Below, piece after piece: positions 9,170 to 18,237 of a DNA stretch of 64,000 bases (positions are counted from its first letter, which is position 1; each line of letters begins with the position of its first letter). The DNA is from Acinetobacter kookii. Lineage in GTDB: Bacteria; Pseudomonadota; Gammaproteobacteria; Pseudomonadales; Moraxellaceae. The notes beneath the pieces are model-generated. The model was given only the letters and a program-made list of their open reading frames with translations. It was not told the origin of the DNA and made no database searches. Where the stretch lies: assembly GCF_900096895.1 (NCBI RefSeq), contig NZ_FMYO01000001.1, forward strand, positions 806,001 to 870,000, read 5' to 3'. Position numbers and translations under genes: made by a program.

Positions 9170-10135
9170 ATGGCCGTTAAACTGATTTGTGCATCGCATA
9201 GCCCGTTAATGGAATTTGCGACACCTCAAGAACAATACAAAGAACAAGCCGTTCGTGATGCTTTTGCCAAACTTGCAATTGAGGTCAAAGCCTATGACCC
9301 GACCCTGATCATTAGCTTTGGTCCTGACCATTTTAATGGTTTCTTTTATGACTTGATGCCAAGTTTCTGTGTGGGCATTCGTGCCACCGCAGCAGGTGAT
9401 TGGGATTACGGTAAAGACAATGATCAGATCAATGTCCCTGAAGAGAAAGCCTTGGCCTTGGTGCGCCAAGTGCTGGATCAAGGCGTGGATGTGGCTTATT
9501 CCTATCGTATGCAAGCCGATCATGGCGTGACCCAACCCCTGCACTTCTTGTGTGAAGGTCAGCTGGACCGTTATCCAACCATTCCGATCTTTGTCAATGG
9601 CGCTGCTGCACCGATGCCCACCACCAAGCGCACCATTGCTTTAGGTCGTGCTGTGGGTCAATTTATCCAGTCTTTAAACCTTGAAAATGAACGTGTACTG
9701 ATTTTGGGAACCGGTGGTCTTTCTCACGATCCACCGACACCGCAAATGGGATCCGTGCCGCCTGAGGTGGAAGAATTCCTGATTGCGGGTCGTAACCCAA
9801 CAGCTGAAGCACGTGAGGCACGTCAAGCCAAGGTCATTGCTGTGGGGCAAAAATTAGCAGCGGGTGATACCTCTGTTTCAGTGCCCTTGAATCGTGACTG
9901 GGATTTGGCTTTGCTGGAGAAATTCGAAAATGCTGATTTTCCAGCTTTAGAGGCCATGACTGAAGCGGAGATTCGACGGGATGGCGGTCGTGGCGGTCAG
10001 GAAGTTCGGGCATGGATGGCAGCTTTTGCAGCCCTGCATGAAGTGGGTCACTACGAGATGACAACACATTGCTATGAAGACATCAGTGAGTGGATCGCAG
10101 GCTTCGGCATCGTATCTGCAGAATTAAAAGCTTAA
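9170..10135 (+). CDS. mhpB: 2,3-dihydroxyphenylpropionate 1,2-dioxygenase (class III extradiol)
   Basis: Cleaves the catechol ring of 3-(2,3-dihydroxyphenyl)propionate, the product expected after HcaEF and a dihydrodiol dehydrogenase. It has 321 residues, compared with 314 for E. coli MhpB. It belongs to the LigB-type extradiol enzymes: ASHSPLMEF supplies an early His, FGPDHFNGFF the second metal region, and QADHGVTQPLHFL the catalytic His block. LGTGGLSHDPPTPQMG is also typical. The start follows CAGGAGC. The dehydrogenase (hcaB) and the hydrolase (mhpC) that normally flank this step are not in the window, so the pathway is incomplete here. Confidence 0.92.
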   Translation: MAVKLICASHSPLMEFATPQEQYKEQAVRDAFAKLAIEVKAYDPTLIISFGPDHFNGFFYDLMPSFCVGIRATAAGDWDYGKDNDQINVPEEKALALVRQVLDQGVDVAYSYRMQADHGVTQPLHFLCEGQLDRYPTIPIFVNGAAAPMPTTKRTIALGRAVGQFIQSLNLENERVLILGTGGLSHDPPTPQMGSVPPEVEEFLIAGRNPTAEAREARQAKVIAVGQKLAAGDTSVSVPLNRDWDLALLEKFENADFPALEAMTEAEIRRDGGRGGQEVRAWMAAFAALHEVGHYEMTTHCYEDISEWIAGFGIVSAELKA

Positions 10136-10145
10136 TCACATCAGC

Positions 10146-10277
10146 AACATCGAAACCATCCGTGGCCATAGGGTAAATAAAATCAACGCTGAAGCACCTA
10201 CGGTTGAACTTCAAAATGGTGACGTTGTTGCTGATCACAAACTGTTGCTTACAACTGAAGGTGCAGCACATCAATAG
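10146..10277 (+). pseudogene. Remnant of a ferredoxin reductase (HcaD-like)
   Basis: Directly after mhpB, one frame from 10146 to a TAG at 10275-10277 reads NIETIRGHRVNKINAEAPTV, then ELQNGDVVADHKLLLTTEGA. This matches the segment before the NAD-binding motif of FAD-dependent ferredoxin reductases (RV..I......V.L.NG....YDKLLLATGA). There is no start codon, N-terminal FAD motif or downstream part. The next 130 bases hold nothing I recognise. I infer a deletion remnant of hcaD, the electron-transfer partner of HcaE. Confidence 0.6.
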
Positions 10278-10412
10278 CGACCAGAAAAAGAGGTACACGA
10301 TCGAAATAAAGGTAAAAGACTCGGTTTTGAGATTCAATTTAATCGCTGGAATCTACAACTTGGAACGAATCTACACCTTGAAACTAAATAAAAGTGATTT
10401 AGGAGAGATTTA

Positions 10413-10754
10413 TTATTGAGTATATTTAATTAATGAATACAGAACAGATAAGAAAAATAAAAATATCCAGGCGAAAAAAAACCATCGTTTAAAGTGATAG
10501 TAAAATAAAAGCTGTAAAAAAAATGCTGAAGTTATGATCAGGAAAATCCAGGTGATCATTCCCACAGAAAGATCATGGTCCAGACAGTTCAAGTATAAAG
10601 AAATACCCATAAAAATAAATGAGCATATTTTTAACGAAGATTGAGCATAATCAAAGGTCAGGAAATTATAATTGAGTTTTTTCATTCCACTTTGACTGGT
10701 CATACACAGCTGCATCATTGCAACAATTGCCCACAATATTGCAGCCAAACTCAT
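10413..10754 (-). CDS. DUF3325-like small membrane protein of iron-uptake operon
   Basis: A 113-residue, strongly hydrophobic protein with three to four predicted membrane helices (around residues 2-18, 40-56, 64-82 and 89-106). Short four-helix proteins of this type (DUF3325) commonly follow a PepSY-TM protein and a DUF3649 protein in siderophore-receptor operons. The order here matches that pattern, and the start overlaps the upstream PepSY gene by four bases. Family placement rests on context as much as on sequence. Biochemical role unknown; presumably inner-membrane assistance to iron acquisition. Confidence 0.7.
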   Translation of the reverse strand: MSLAAILWAIVAMMQLCMTSQSGMKKLNYNFLTFDYAQSSLKICSFIFMGISLYLNCLDHDLSVGMITWIFLIITSAFFLQLLFYYHFKRWFFFAWIFLFFLSVLYSLIKYTQ

Positions 10755-12268
10755 TTAGCCACCTCCCTCATTTTTATTTTCCTGAAATAATAACAGGCAA
10801 AAATATATCCTGTGGCTATGAATATAAATACCAGATCAACGCCTGCCACCGACCATTGCTGATGCCGCAATGTATTGAAAATGAAAGCTTGTGGAGATAG
10901 AAATATTGGACTGAATACCGTCATCCATAAAATAAAAGCTGTAAGTATGAAGGCTAAAACAATGGCTTTTTGCATTTTAACCAGCATCGGAATGACCAGA
11001 ATTCCAATCCAGCTCATAAAAAATATGAATAACTCATACTGAACCCGATGCTCAAGACTGGCCAGTAAAATCCGGTTAGCCAAAAAATACATGGCTGTTG
11101 CCAACGGCAAACCCAGGAAGGTGAAATAATTAAGGTAACTCACCACTGTATAACTTAATTTATTGTGCTGTTTAATGCGTTTCCTTTGCCATAATAAAGC
11201 TCCCGCGACCAGCATGATACAACCGATTAAACCTAAACTTGCCAGCATCCATCTCATCCATTGACTGGCATAATATCCTAAATGAATGCCATAGGTTGCC
11301 GAACTGATTTGAGCGACAGGATGCAGGTTTCTTTCAGAACTCAGATTCTTCCCGGTATTTGCTGCAAAAATAAATTGTGGATTATTGAAAGTAATTAATT
11401 TGTTATATCCATAATCAAACGTAATTAACGCTTCTGCAGTATTTGGGTTTTTGACTTCAAATTTTTCCAGAACAGCCCCATTACTCCCCTGCTGAGGCAA
11501 TTGACGAGAAAATATGGAGAATTCTTTTAATTGAATACCTGAATCTTCTGCCGGTTTTGGAACATTGCTATATTGTATTTCACTATAAAACTTTTTTATT
11601 CCATTCTCGCCATATTGTTGATGAATACCCATAGGCATGAGCAGATAGAAGAAAATCATGACACCGGTAAAGGCCATAATCAGATAAAAAGGCAGGGTCA
11701 CTACGCCGGTAATATGATGTAAATCCAATAAGGTACGCTGTCCCTTGAAACTCCGGAATACAAAAAAATCTTTAATTATTTTTTTATGGGTAAATATCCC
11801 GGTGATTAATGCGATGAGAAATAGAACCCCTACAATCACAACAAGCATTCTACCCACGACATCAGGCAAAGGATAAAGACTGTAATGTAATTTAAAAAAG
11901 AAGTCACCCCCCAGACTTTCCCGACCCTCTGTTAAAATTAACCCTGTATTCGGGTCTTGCAGTTTATGGTACTTACTGGTTTGGTCTTGCCATTCCAAAG
12001 TGTTAAAAGGCATTCGGGAAGTGGCAAGATTCACTCGCCATCTTTTTGCATCGGGCGCATGGGTATTTAAATAATCATAGGCAACCTGGGCCGACTCAAG
12101 GGAACTGGGAGGCGCTTTTAGATATAAAAAATTTTCAGGTTTAGACCAGAGATTGATTTCCGTTCTGAAATAGGCAATAGACCCGGTAAAAAAAATCAGG
12201 AAAACTGACCACAATACAACGATACCGAACCAGCTATGTAAAATTGCCTGTACCTGGCGAAATTGCAT
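10751..12268 (-). CDS. PepSY-associated transmembrane protein
   Basis: A 505-residue inner-membrane protein of the PepSY-TM family. It begins with a membrane anchor (ILHSWFGIVVLWSVFLIFFTGSIAYF), has a periplasmic part including LHYSLYPLPDVVGR, and further helices with the conserved histidines of LLDLHHITGVVTLPFYLIMAFTGVM. A second periplasmic domain is followed by four or more C-terminal helices. Such proteins accompany TonB-dependent siderophore receptors and are proposed to reduce or handle imported ferric siderophore. The start ATG abuts the stop of the upstream DUF3649-like gene with no gap. Confidence 0.87.
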   Translation of the reverse strand: MQFRQVQAILHSWFGIVVLWSVFLIFFTGSIAYFRTEINLWSKPENFLYLKAPPSSLESAQVAYDYLNTHAPDAKRWRVNLATSRMPFNTLEWQDQTSKYHKLQDPNTGLILTEGRESLGGDFFFKLHYSLYPLPDVVGRMLVVIVGVLFLIALITGIFTHKKIIKDFFVFRSFKGQRTLLDLHHITGVVTLPFYLIMAFTGVMIFFYLLMPMGIHQQYGENGIKKFYSEIQYSNVPKPAEDSGIQLKEFSIFSRQLPQQGSNGAVLEKFEVKNPNTAEALITFDYGYNKLITFNNPQFIFAANTGKNLSSERNLHPVAQISSATYGIHLGYYASQWMRWMLASLGLIGCIMLVAGALLWQRKRIKQHNKLSYTVVSYLNYFTFLGLPLATAMYFLANRILLASLEHRVQYELFIFFMSWIGILVIPMLVKMQKAIVLAFILTAFILWMTVFSPIFLSPQAFIFNTLRHQQWSVAGVDLVFIFIATGYIFACYYFRKIKMREVAK

Positions 12269-12553
12269 TTAATGTTCTCCCAGTTTCCTTATGATCCAAT
12301 AGCCCAGCAATAAAATATAACTAAGATAATTGATTCTCTTTTGCCATAATTTAGAGGGAATACAAGGAACTAAAACAGTATAAAAAATGAGAAAAATAAA
12401 ACTTAGGAGAGCGGATAAATAGATATTTTCAGCTTTTGCAAAGGGCAAATAATCAGGTAAAACCCAAGAGATCCATAGGCTATAGCCATAAGCGGCCAAG
12501 CAGATATAAAAAATTTCTTGAATAGATAACCATTCTGGTTTCTGTTTATCCAT
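12269..12553 (-). CDS. DUF3649-like small membrane protein
   Basis: A 94-residue membrane protein with about three helices (residues 14-32, 45-62 and 72-88), of the kind called DUF3649 or iron-uptake protein in similar operons. It lies between the receptor and the PepSY protein, 73 bases downstream of the receptor gene and immediately upstream of the PepSY start. AAGG precedes the start. Function is unknown. The assignment leans on gene order because the sequence is short and mostly hydrophobic. Confidence 0.7.
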   Translation of the reverse strand: MDKQKPEWLSIQEIFYICLAAYGYSLWISWVLPDYLPFAKAENIYLSALLSFIFLIFYTVLVPCIPSKLWQKRINYLSYILLLGYWIIRKLGEH

Positions 12554-12588
12554 TGACCTTATCTTTCATCACATATCAGGAAATGAGG

Positions 12589-12614
12589 AAGTATCTGTAC
12601 GGCGACAGATACTT
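12589..12614. terminator. Intercistronic hairpin after the TonB receptor gene
   Basis: AAGTATCTGT at 12589-12598 and ACAGATACTT at 12605-12614 form a perfect 10-bp stem with a six-base loop, 13 bases past the receptor stop. There is no clear U-tail on the minus strand. It may trim or stabilise the receptor message and lower expression of the three downstream genes. Confidence 0.5.
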
Positions 12615-12626
12615 CTTGGGTGAGTA

Positions 12627-14822
12627 TTAATAATTAATGGTATAGCTCAGGCCAAAAGTACGACCCTCAGCAGGGATGGCCAACAGGGAGTTGCCATTGG
12701 TTACGGCTGCTTGCTGTGCAAATACATTTTTATACTGCTTGTCCCAGACATTATAGACACCAAAATCGACACGGCCTTTCGCTACAGGGAAATGGGCCAA
12801 GACATCCATAGTGGTATAGCCTTTAATCTCTGCTGCACTATTACCATCAGTTAAACCTGCGGCTTTTAATGCCTGGTCATCTTTGTAGGCTTCGTCTGTA
12901 CCTTTAATGGCTTGCATTTGCGCACGTATGCCATAGCCTTCATCATTATTCCATTCAGCAAACAGAGTGCCTTTCACCGGGGACACTGCAAAAGCATTCA
13001 GTTCATGCCAGTGATCTGCGGCATCTTTATACTGTCCCCGCGTATAACCCAAGGTACCACCGACCTTATAGTTTTCCATAAATGGGTAGCTTACAGTCGC
13101 TTCTGCTCCATAAATGCGTTGATCGGTATCTACCACATTTACTGAACGGTCAGCGTTGAACTGTACAACTTTATCGGAAGTGTTATAGAAACCCGTTAGA
13201 CCCAAGTTGAGGCCGTCGTCCTGATTTAAGCGCCAACCCAATTCATAGCTGTTGACCGTGATCGGTGCAATACCTGACGTCGTTAAGGTATAGGCAGCTA
13301 CATCACGCAGCACCCGTTGTACATCGGGATAACTATAACCTTGTGAGAAATTGGCATAAACTTGCTGCGCGTCTGTTAACTCATAGACTGCACCTAAATT
13401 GAACAGGAACTTGTCAGCATCGGTAGAGTCAGCCGCCATTAAAGTAATCGGATTGCGTGCGGTTAAATAACTGTCAGTGTCTGCCTGAACATACTGATAA
13501 CGCACACCGGCCTGAATATTTAAACGATCCGTCAGTGCATAATCACTTTGTACAAATGTGCCAATATTCTGGATTTCTGTATCCGGTCCAGAACCTTGTT
13601 TTTCACCTGTCGGGGTATAGACCAGGCCATTGTGACTTGGCGTATAGAAATCAGCCCACTGATGGTCTTTTTCCCAGTCATAGTCCAGGCCATAAGTCAG
13701 CTTTAAATCTCGCTCGGCCACCTGCAGGTCAGATTGAACAGTAGAGCGAATCCCGGCATAGTCCACATTGGATTGGCTTTGCTTTACATTCACGCCATCT
13801 TTTGAATAACCATACGGTACAAAACGCGCTTTTTCATTACGGTAATACGCTTCAACATTCAAAATTTGTCCCAGGAAATCCTGGTTTTGATACTGGGTAT
13901 TAAACGCATAGCGTTCTGTAAATGGTTGTTTATCTAAACTCCACCCTTTAATGGCTTTATAAGAAGGCTGTGTCCCTGTTTGCAGATAAGAATAGTCAGG
14001 ACCATATTCGGTATCCTGTTCATCATTATAATATTGTGCACCAAAACTTAAGCTTTGCTTATCGGTTAAATTAAAGTTTAAACGACCATTCACATCAAGC
14101 GTATCGGTATCCATCGTGCTGCCCTGCCAAGGGCTTAACGAGATACGGTCGCCGTTACCATCAAACTGCGAACCCCGACTGGTATAATCTACCCCTAAAA
14201 AGCCGTCCATCTTGTCATGACTAAATGAAGCAGTCTGCCCCACTTGATAAGCTAAACTGTCACGACGGAAATTATCAGCCGATGTCAGGCCTAACTTGGT
14301 CTGAAAGCTGACCGGTTTAGATTTGTCCGCACGTTTGGTAATAATATTAATAATCCCGCCCGTCGCACCTGAACCATAAATACTGGTCGCACCTGAAACC
14401 ACCTCGATATGATCAATCATATTCGGACTGATGCTGTTGAGCTGACGCGCCACATCGCGCGAACCGGTCTGTGAAACTCCGTCAATCATCACCAGTACAT
14501 TCCGCCCACGCATGGTCTGACCATAGTTACTGGTGGTTCCACTACTAGGTGCCAGTGAGGGTACCAGCTGCGCTAAAACATCTGCTACTTTTCGACTCGC
14601 TCCAGCCTGTTGAGCAATTTCTTCACCTTGAATGGTCTGCACAGTTCCCGCAACTTCCGCAATTGTTTTAGGGGTACGGGTTGCTGTGACCACAATAGGA
14701 GAAAGCTTTATTGTTTGATCTGAACTTTCAGGCTCCTTCGATGCAGGACCAAACTCTTCTGCGTACAGTTGTGAAGAAATAGCGACACTAAGAAAACATA
14801 GACTAAATTGAGATAGTCGCAT
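12627..14822 (-). CDS. TonB-dependent siderophore receptor, IutA-like
   Basis: Outer-membrane gated channel importing a ferric siderophore with TonB energy. The start at 14822 gives 731 residues with a signal peptide (MRLSQFSLCFLSVAISSQLYA) and an AGGGGAT ribosome-binding site; a longer upstream ATG adds 20 residues but lacks these. The TonB box region is LSPIVVTATRTPKT. The plug contains ADVLAQLVPSLAPSSGTTSNYGQTMRGR and IDHIEVVSGATSIYGSGATGGIINIITK, closely like the ferric-aerobactin receptor IutA. A 22-strand barrel follows, ending in GRTFGLSYTINY. The ligand may be a citrate-hydroxamate siderophore, but this is inferred. Confidence 0.92.
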   Translation of the reverse strand: MRLSQFSLCFLSVAISSQLYAEEFGPASKEPESSDQTIKLSPIVVTATRTPKTIAEVAGTVQTIQGEEIAQQAGASRKVADVLAQLVPSLAPSSGTTSNYGQTMRGRNVLVMIDGVSQTGSRDVARQLNSISPNMIDHIEVVSGATSIYGSGATGGIINIITKRADKSKPVSFQTKLGLTSADNFRRDSLAYQVGQTASFSHDKMDGFLGVDYTSRGSQFDGNGDRISLSPWQGSTMDTDTLDVNGRLNFNLTDKQSLSFGAQYYNDEQDTEYGPDYSYLQTGTQPSYKAIKGWSLDKQPFTERYAFNTQYQNQDFLGQILNVEAYYRNEKARFVPYGYSKDGVNVKQSQSNVDYAGIRSTVQSDLQVAERDLKLTYGLDYDWEKDHQWADFYTPSHNGLVYTPTGEKQGSGPDTEIQNIGTFVQSDYALTDRLNIQAGVRYQYVQADTDSYLTARNPITLMAADSTDADKFLFNLGAVYELTDAQQVYANFSQGYSYPDVQRVLRDVAAYTLTTSGIAPITVNSYELGWRLNQDDGLNLGLTGFYNTSDKVVQFNADRSVNVVDTDQRIYGAEATVSYPFMENYKVGGTLGYTRGQYKDAADHWHELNAFAVSPVKGTLFAEWNNDEGYGIRAQMQAIKGTDEAYKDDQALKAAGLTDGNSAAEIKGYTTMDVLAHFPVAKGRVDFGVYNVWDKQYKNVFAQQAAVTNGNSLLAIPAEGRTFGLSYTINY

Positions 14823-14860
14823 TTTTAATCCCCTTACACAAATATTAATAATGAAGCAAA

Positions 14861-14880
14861 TAATAATCATTACTATTATC
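14861..14880 (-). promoter_or_regulatory. Fur-box-like site upstream of the receptor gene
   Basis: On the minus strand, GATAATAGTAATGATTATTA resembles the 19-bp Fur consensus GATAATGATAATCATTATC. It lies about 40 bases before the receptor start, where Fe-Fur would block transcription when iron is plentiful. The rest of the 400-base gap to gabD is AT-rich, with no gene that I can see. Confidence 0.6.
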
Positions 14881-15173
14881 AATGTAAATTTTTTATTGCC
14901 ATATTTACTGTTTTTTATATCCTTTTTCGATTTGCTCTTAATGAATTAAGCTAAATCCCTAACTAGGGAAATCCAAATTTTAAAAACGATAAAAAATGGT
15001 GAGCTGTGTCTAGAATTTTGGCTAGGATCAGAAGCATTTTAGCCAATAAAGATGTTTGGCAAAAAATCTATTCCTGTTATTGATATAGATAAATCTTGTT
15101 GCTTAAAAATATTTTTTTAACTGCTGTGTGAATTCAGTTTAAATAGGTCTTATTGTATAAAAAACAGTTAATT

Positions 15174-15207
15174 AAAAATCAGCCCTGAATGGGCAGGGCT
15201 GATTTTT
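15174..15207. terminator. Bidirectional terminator after gabD
   Basis: AAAAATCAGCCCTG and CAGGGCTGATTTTT form a perfect 14-bp inverted repeat around AATGGG. The run of A on one side and T on the other lets it act in both directions. It lies 22 bases past the gabD stop. Confidence 0.85.
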
Positions 15208-15228
15208 AACTGGTTGATGTCGCATTTA

Positions 15229-16683
15229 TTATGAAGATAAATCTACACACAGATATTTCATTTCAAGATATTCATCAATACCGAATTTAGAACCTTCACG
15301 TCCTAAACCAGATTGCTTCACACCACCAAATGGCGCAACTTCATTAGAAATGGCACCGGTATTAATTCCGACCATGCCATATTCCAATGCTTCACCCACA
15401 CGCCATTGACGCGCTGTACTCTGTGTGAATATATAGGTAGCCAGGCCAAACTCGGTATCATTTGCCATCGCCACCACTTCTTCTTCCGTGTGGAAGCGGA
15501 ATAACGGAGCCAATGGACCAAAAGTTTCTTCTTTAGCCACTTTCATGTCCTGGGTTACTTCAGTCAGCACGGTAGGCTCAAAGAAAGTGCCCCCTAGACT
15601 TGAACGTTGGCCACCAATTTTAATCTGCGCACCTTTGCTCGCGGCATCTGCAATATGCGACTGCACTTTGGCAATTGCATCTTCATCAATTAACGGGCCT
15701 TGAGTGGAACCGTCTTGACGGCCATCACCCACTTTTAAATTAGCCACAGCTGCAGTCAATTTCTCGGCCAGCGCATCATAAATGCCATCTTGCACATAAA
15801 TACGGTTGGCACAGACACAGGTTTGACCGCTATTACGGAACTTGCTGACCATAATGCCCTGAACCGCCTGCTCCAGATTGGCATCATCAAAAACCAGTAC
15901 TGGCGCATTGCCACCCAGCTCAAGTGACAGTTTTTTGATGGTTGGCGCACATTGCTGCATCAGAATGCGGCCGACTTGAGTCGAACCGGTAAAGCTCAGC
16001 TTTTTCACTGTATCGCTTTCACACAAGGTTTTGCCCACTTCAATGGCATCGCCACTAATGTGCAATAATACATCTTGTGGTAAACCTGCCTGCAAAGCCA
16101 GCACTTCCAGAGCATAGGCTGTTAATGGCGTTTGCTCGGCCGGTTTAACCAGCATAGAACAGCCGGCAGCAATTGCAGGGGCAGCCTTACGGGTAATCAT
16201 GGCTGCAGGGAAATTCCACGGCGTAATTGCAGCGGTGACCCCAATTGCCTGTTTGATGACCAGCAAACGCTGATTCGGCAGCGTTGGTGTCAGCACTTCA
16301 CCGTCAATACGGCGTGCCTGTTCAGCAAACCAGCGGATAAAGGAGGCAGCATAAGCAATTTCACCGCGCGCTTCAGCTAAAGGCTTGCCTTGTTCAGCAG
16401 TCAAAATCTGAGCCAATGACTCTTTATTTTCCTGCATCAAATTAAACCAGGCCCACAGCACGTCAGCGCGTTGTAATGCTGTTTGTGCTTTCCATGCCGT
16501 CTGTGCCGTCTGTGAACGAGCAATTGCTTGTTCTACCGACGCACGGTCATGAGATTTCACCCATGCCAGCGTGTCATGTGTTGCCGCATCTTTAACTTCG
16601 ATGTAATCACCTGTTTCAGGTTGATCAAAATGAATATCTGGATGCTGTAATAAATCTTTATATTGCGCTTGAAGCATAGTCAT
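15229..16683 (-). CDS. gabD: Succinate-semialdehyde dehydrogenase
   Basis: Oxidises succinate semialdehyde to succinate with NAD(P)+, the second step of GABA use, feeding the TCA cycle. At 484 residues it has the GabD length. Visible aldehyde-dehydrogenase features are TPWNFPAAMITRK, the cofactor loop SFTGSTQVGRIL, the catalytic-base block LELGGNAPVLVFDDA, and the nucleophile Cys in NSGQTCVCANRIY. The end GVKQSGLGREGSKFGIDEYLEMKYLC is typical of the subfamily. It follows gabT with a 10-base gap, so the two form one operon driven from upstream of gabT. Confidence 0.96.
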   Translation of the reverse strand: MTMLQAQYKDLLQHPDIHFDQPETGDYIEVKDAATHDTLAWVKSHDRASVEQAIARSQTAQTAWKAQTALQRADVLWAWFNLMQENKESLAQILTAEQGKPLAEARGEIAYAASFIRWFAEQARRIDGEVLTPTLPNQRLLVIKQAIGVTAAITPWNFPAAMITRKAAPAIAAGCSMLVKPAEQTPLTAYALEVLALQAGLPQDVLLHISGDAIEVGKTLCESDTVKKLSFTGSTQVGRILMQQCAPTIKKLSLELGGNAPVLVFDDANLEQAVQGIMVSKFRNSGQTCVCANRIYVQDGIYDALAEKLTAAVANLKVGDGRQDGSTQGPLIDEDAIAKVQSHIADAASKGAQIKIGGQRSSLGGTFFEPTVLTEVTQDMKVAKEETFGPLAPLFRFHTEEEVVAMANDTEFGLATYIFTQSTARQWRVGEALEYGMVGINTGAISNEVAPFGGVKQSGLGREGSKFGIDEYLEMKYLCVDLSS

Positions 16684-16693
16684 TACTCTTCAA

Positions 16694-17956
16694 TTATGCT
16701 GCAGCAGAAAGTGCAAAACCTTGTTTTAAAATGTTTAAGCCAGCACGGAATTGCTCTGCAGGAATCGTTAAAGGATATAAGAAACGAATCACATTACCAT
16801 AACGACCACATGTCAAAATGAGCAAGCCATTTTGCATGGCATAGTTTTGAATCGCTTTGGCTTGATCAGCCGTTTCCAACTCAACAGCAACCATTGAACC
16901 TAAGGCACGAATATCTTTGACAATAGAAGAAGACTGTTTCAGTTCATTTAGAACCTCAACTAACTCTGCACCTAATACATTGGCGCGTTCACAAAGACCT
17001 TCTTCTTCAATCACATCAATAACTGCATGTGCTGCAGCAACTGCAATCGGACTGCCCGCATAAGTACCGCCTAAGCCGCCAGGATTCGGTGCATCCATAA
17101 CTTCAGTACGACCAACCACGCCAGAAATCGGGAAACCACCGCCCAGGCTTTTTGCCATCGTGATCAGGTCTGCTTTGGTTTCGTAGTGATTCATGGCAAA
17201 CAGTTTACCGGTACGGGCAAAACCTGTTTGCACTTCATCTGCAATCATCAAAATACCATGCTGATCACACAATGTACGTAAACGCTTTAAAAATTCTGCC
17301 GGTACAACATTAAAACCGCCTTCACCTTGCACAGGCTCAAGTACGATTGCCGCCACATCATGTGCAGCCACATCTTCAGCAAAAATGTCTTCAATGCTTT
17401 GGATGGCATCGTCCACAGTAATGCCTTTTGACTCTACCGGATAGCGTGCATGGAAAACACCCGCTGGCATTACCCCAAAGTCACGTTTGTAAGGGGCAGT
17501 TTTACCCGTCATGGCCATGGTCATGAATGAACGGCCATGGAAACCGTTACCAAAAGTCACAATGCCGTGACGGCCAGTATAGGCACGGGCAATTTTAACT
17601 GCGTTTTCTACTGCTTCAGCGCCGGTAGAAAAGAATGAGGTTTTTGCAGGACCATCAATCGGTGCACGCTCATTGATACGCTCAGCAAGAGAGACATAGC
17701 TTTCGTAAGGTACAACCTGATAGGCGGTATGGGTAAATTTTGTTAATTGTTCAGTAACAGCAGCAATAATTTTAGGGTGACGATGACCGGTATTCAGTAC
17801 CGCAATACCACCTGCGAAATCGATATATTGATTGCCTTCGGCATCCCAAATTGTCGAGTTCTCTGCTTTCTCCGCGTACCATTGACACATGACACCAACA
17901 CCACGAGGCGTCGCTTGCTGTTTACGTGCATTCAGTGCAGAGTGTTTACTGTCCAT
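16694..17956 (-). CDS. gabT: 4-aminobutyrate aminotransferase
   Basis: PLP enzyme moving the amino group of GABA to 2-oxoglutarate, giving succinate semialdehyde and glutamate. It has 420 residues, normal for class III aminotransferases. Visible blocks are FAGGIAVLNTGHRHPKI, FFSTGAEAVENAVKIAR, TFGNGFHGRSFMTMAMTGK, the cofactor site LMIADEVQTGFARTGK, and the PLP-lysine segment ITMAKSLGGGFPISGV. First gene of the gabTD operon, with a GabR-type operator about 120-150 bases upstream. The glutamate it makes would be recycled by the nearby glutamate dehydrogenase. Confidence 0.96.
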   Translation of the reverse strand: MDSKHSALNARKQQATPRGVGVMCQWYAEKAENSTIWDAEGNQYIDFAGGIAVLNTGHRHPKIIAAVTEQLTKFTHTAYQVVPYESYVSLAERINERAPIDGPAKTSFFSTGAEAVENAVKIARAYTGRHGIVTFGNGFHGRSFMTMAMTGKTAPYKRDFGVMPAGVFHARYPVESKGITVDDAIQSIEDIFAEDVAAHDVAAIVLEPVQGEGGFNVVPAEFLKRLRTLCDQHGILMIADEVQTGFARTGKLFAMNHYETKADLITMAKSLGGGFPISGVVGRTEVMDAPNPGGLGGTYAGSPIAVAAAHAVIDVIEEEGLCERANVLGAELVEVLNELKQSSSIVKDIRALGSMVAVELETADQAKAIQNYAMQNGLLILTCGRYGNVIRFLYPLTIPAEQFRAGLNILKQGFALSAAA

Positions 17957-18073
17957 TTTGTATCCTCATTCTTGATTCATACATTGTAAAATTTTGGCAT
18001 CCATATCATGTGCTTGATGATATGCAAATGACTGATTGATCTTCCTCATTTTGCGCTTTTATCGGCCTGATAC

Positions 18074-18105
18074 GAGAGCCACTTTGAATCAGATAGACAG
18101 AGCCA
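18074..18105 (+). promoter_or_regulatory. GabR operator upstream of gabT
   Basis: GAGAGCCA at 18074-18081 is repeated as CAGAGCCA(ATT) at 18098-18105, exactly 24 bp apart. The same two-part element occurs before gabR and gabP. Relative to gabT transcription, the AATTGGCTC half is distal and TGGCTCTCGT proximal. Direct repeats are the expected target of dimeric MocR/GabR regulators. Binding is inferred. Confidence 0.72.
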
Positions 18106-18183
18106 ATTCACCCCACCCCGAAGATTTTAAAAATCAAAAAAACAGGATAATTATATACAAATCATAAGCTTGAAATTACACCA

Positions 18184-18215
18184 TAAAAAATAGCACCTTT
18201 TTTACAAGGTGCCAT
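18184..18215 (-). terminator. Terminator after the porin gene
   Basis: GCACCTT (18193-18199) and AAGGTGC (18206-18212) make a 7-bp stem; on the minus strand it is followed by ATTTTTTATGG. It lies 26 bases past the porin stop. Confidence 0.75.
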
Positions 18216-18237
18216 TTTGATAACTAAGAGCAAAAAT

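Noticed and set aside
14823..14882. Start of the TonB receptor at 14882
   Set aside because: The extra 20 residues run through the Fur-box-like site and would bury the signal peptide; ATG 14822 has AGGGGAT before it.
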